Assembly: GCA_944331895.1 (NCBI GenBank)
Contig: CALVIX010000001.1
Span: 1-64,000 of the forward strand
Direction of reading: 5' to 3'
Source of the DNA: an uncultured Bacilli bacterium
GTDB lineage: Bacteria; Bacillota_I; Bacilli_A; RF39; UBA660
DNA length: 64,000 nt
The notes under the pieces: generated by a model
What the model saw: the letters and a program-made list of their open reading frames with translations, nothing else
Database searches by the model: none
Told to the model about the DNA's origin: nothing
Translations under genes and position numbers: made by a program
Shown here: positions 63,807-64,000 of the stretch, piece after piece
Numbering within the stretch: the stretch's first letter is position 1
How the letters are laid out: every line of letters begins with the position of its first letter

Positions 63807-64000
63807 CATGAACGAACGTTTTCGTGTCACACGTGGTAATTTTAAAACGGAATAATACCGTGGAAAATAGTACTGAAAATATTCGTTTACCAATACGGTC
63901 CTCGTCTTATCGGCACAATGAAGACGACCTTCTAAGTACTTGACATCTAAACCGAGAATTTGAAACGCAAGAGTGAGATTATCCGTCTTCAACGCATCTA
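63783..64000 (-). CDS. C-terminal part of an unknown gene, cut by the window edge
   Basis: The frame is open from the stop at 63783 to the end of the window; a TTG at 63992 is a possible start but the frame runs on through it, so the gene most likely begins beyond 64000. The visible 72 residues contain LGLDVKYLEGRLHCADKTR and a basic end (RVTRKRSFMEKIKRFL). Not recognised. It is convergent with tmcAL. Confidence 0.5.
   Translation of the reverse strand, partial: DALKTDNLTLAFQILGLDVKYLEGRLHCADKTRTVLVNEYFQYYFPRYYSVLKLPRVTRKRSFMEKIKRFL

Noticed and set aside
1-64000. Mycoplasma-type genetic code suggested by the low GC content
   Set aside because: Several clear genes end in TGA and Trp codons inside proteins are TGG.
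1-64000. CRISPR arrays, tRNA or rRNA genes, insertion sequences, prophage
   Set aside because: No spaced direct repeats, no cloverleaf or rRNA-like sequences, no transposase, integrase or phage structural proteins were seen.

Overview
The window is an AT-rich chromosome segment from a low-GC, Gram-positive-type bacterium (Bacillota), most likely a spore-forming, host-associated lineage related to Bacilli or Erysipelotrichia. Reasons: strong AGGTGAT/GGAGG ribosome sites, T-box leaders on glycyl-, phenylalanyl- and valyl-tRNA synthetase genes, the Bacillus-like yqfC-yqfD...ybeY-dgk-cdd-era-yqzL-recO-glyQS order, a CotD-like coat protein, MurT/GatD-like genes, sortase and Cna_B surface proteins. 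TGA is used as a stop (for example yqfC, murT, gatD, xre), so it is not a mycoplasma code. The exact taxon cannot be read from the window. I see no tRNA, rRNA, CRISPR, insertion sequence or prophage.

Layout. 1-1.4 kb: a decaying edge with a truncated CYTH-type gene, a small membrane protein and an ADP-ribosyltransferase-like unknown. 1.5-3.7 kb: a DUF2207 membrane protein. 3.7-12 kb: a tight eight-gene minus-strand array, read from 11976 down: coiled-coil protein, CmpB-like membrane protein, uracil-DNA-glycosylase-like protein, Ham1-like pyrophosphatase, kinase-like protein, glutathionylspermidine-synthase-like ATP-grasp ligase, an unknown overlapping partner, homospermidine synthase. This is the best candidate for an undescribed pathway (polyamine conjugation). 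12-15.4 kb: lepB, rplS, an unknown, trmD, rimM and a SpoU methylase. 15.7-24.4 kb: a small repressor and the era cluster, in which a VanZ-like gene sits where phoH usually is and dgk is duplicated. 24.5-26.6 kb: murT and a gatD-like gene lacking the usual catalytic Cys and His. 26.6-30.3 kb: pheST with its T-box.

30.4-42.6 kb is largely cell surface: two prepilins, one fused to an ALK-type glycine-rich domain; a PASTA protein with a degenerate polysaccharide-deacetylase domain; recD2; a sortase with a thioester/Cna_B adhesin; a DD-carboxypeptidase; and two tandem UPF0316 proteins. 42.7-48 kb (plus strand): three M15 LD/DD-carboxypeptidase paralogues around a CtpE-like P-type ATPase. 48-50.4 kb: coat protein, ffh and a zinc-ribbon membrane protein. 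50.5-57.3 kb: an arginine deiminase operon (ABC amino-acid uptake, arcA, arcB, arcC, YfcC-type transporter). 57.4-60.9 kb: T-box, HD hydrolase, valS. 60.9-64 kb: a pilin-like LamG protein, rpmF with a cleavable-looking leader, yceD, tmcAL and a partial gene at the edge.

Cell-envelope work is the recurring theme: peptidoglycan amidation and trimming, lipid carrier recycling (dgk), sortase and pilin display. ATP from arginine breakdown and translation functions fill the rest. Most operons end in short hairpin-plus-T terminators that overlap the last stop codon.
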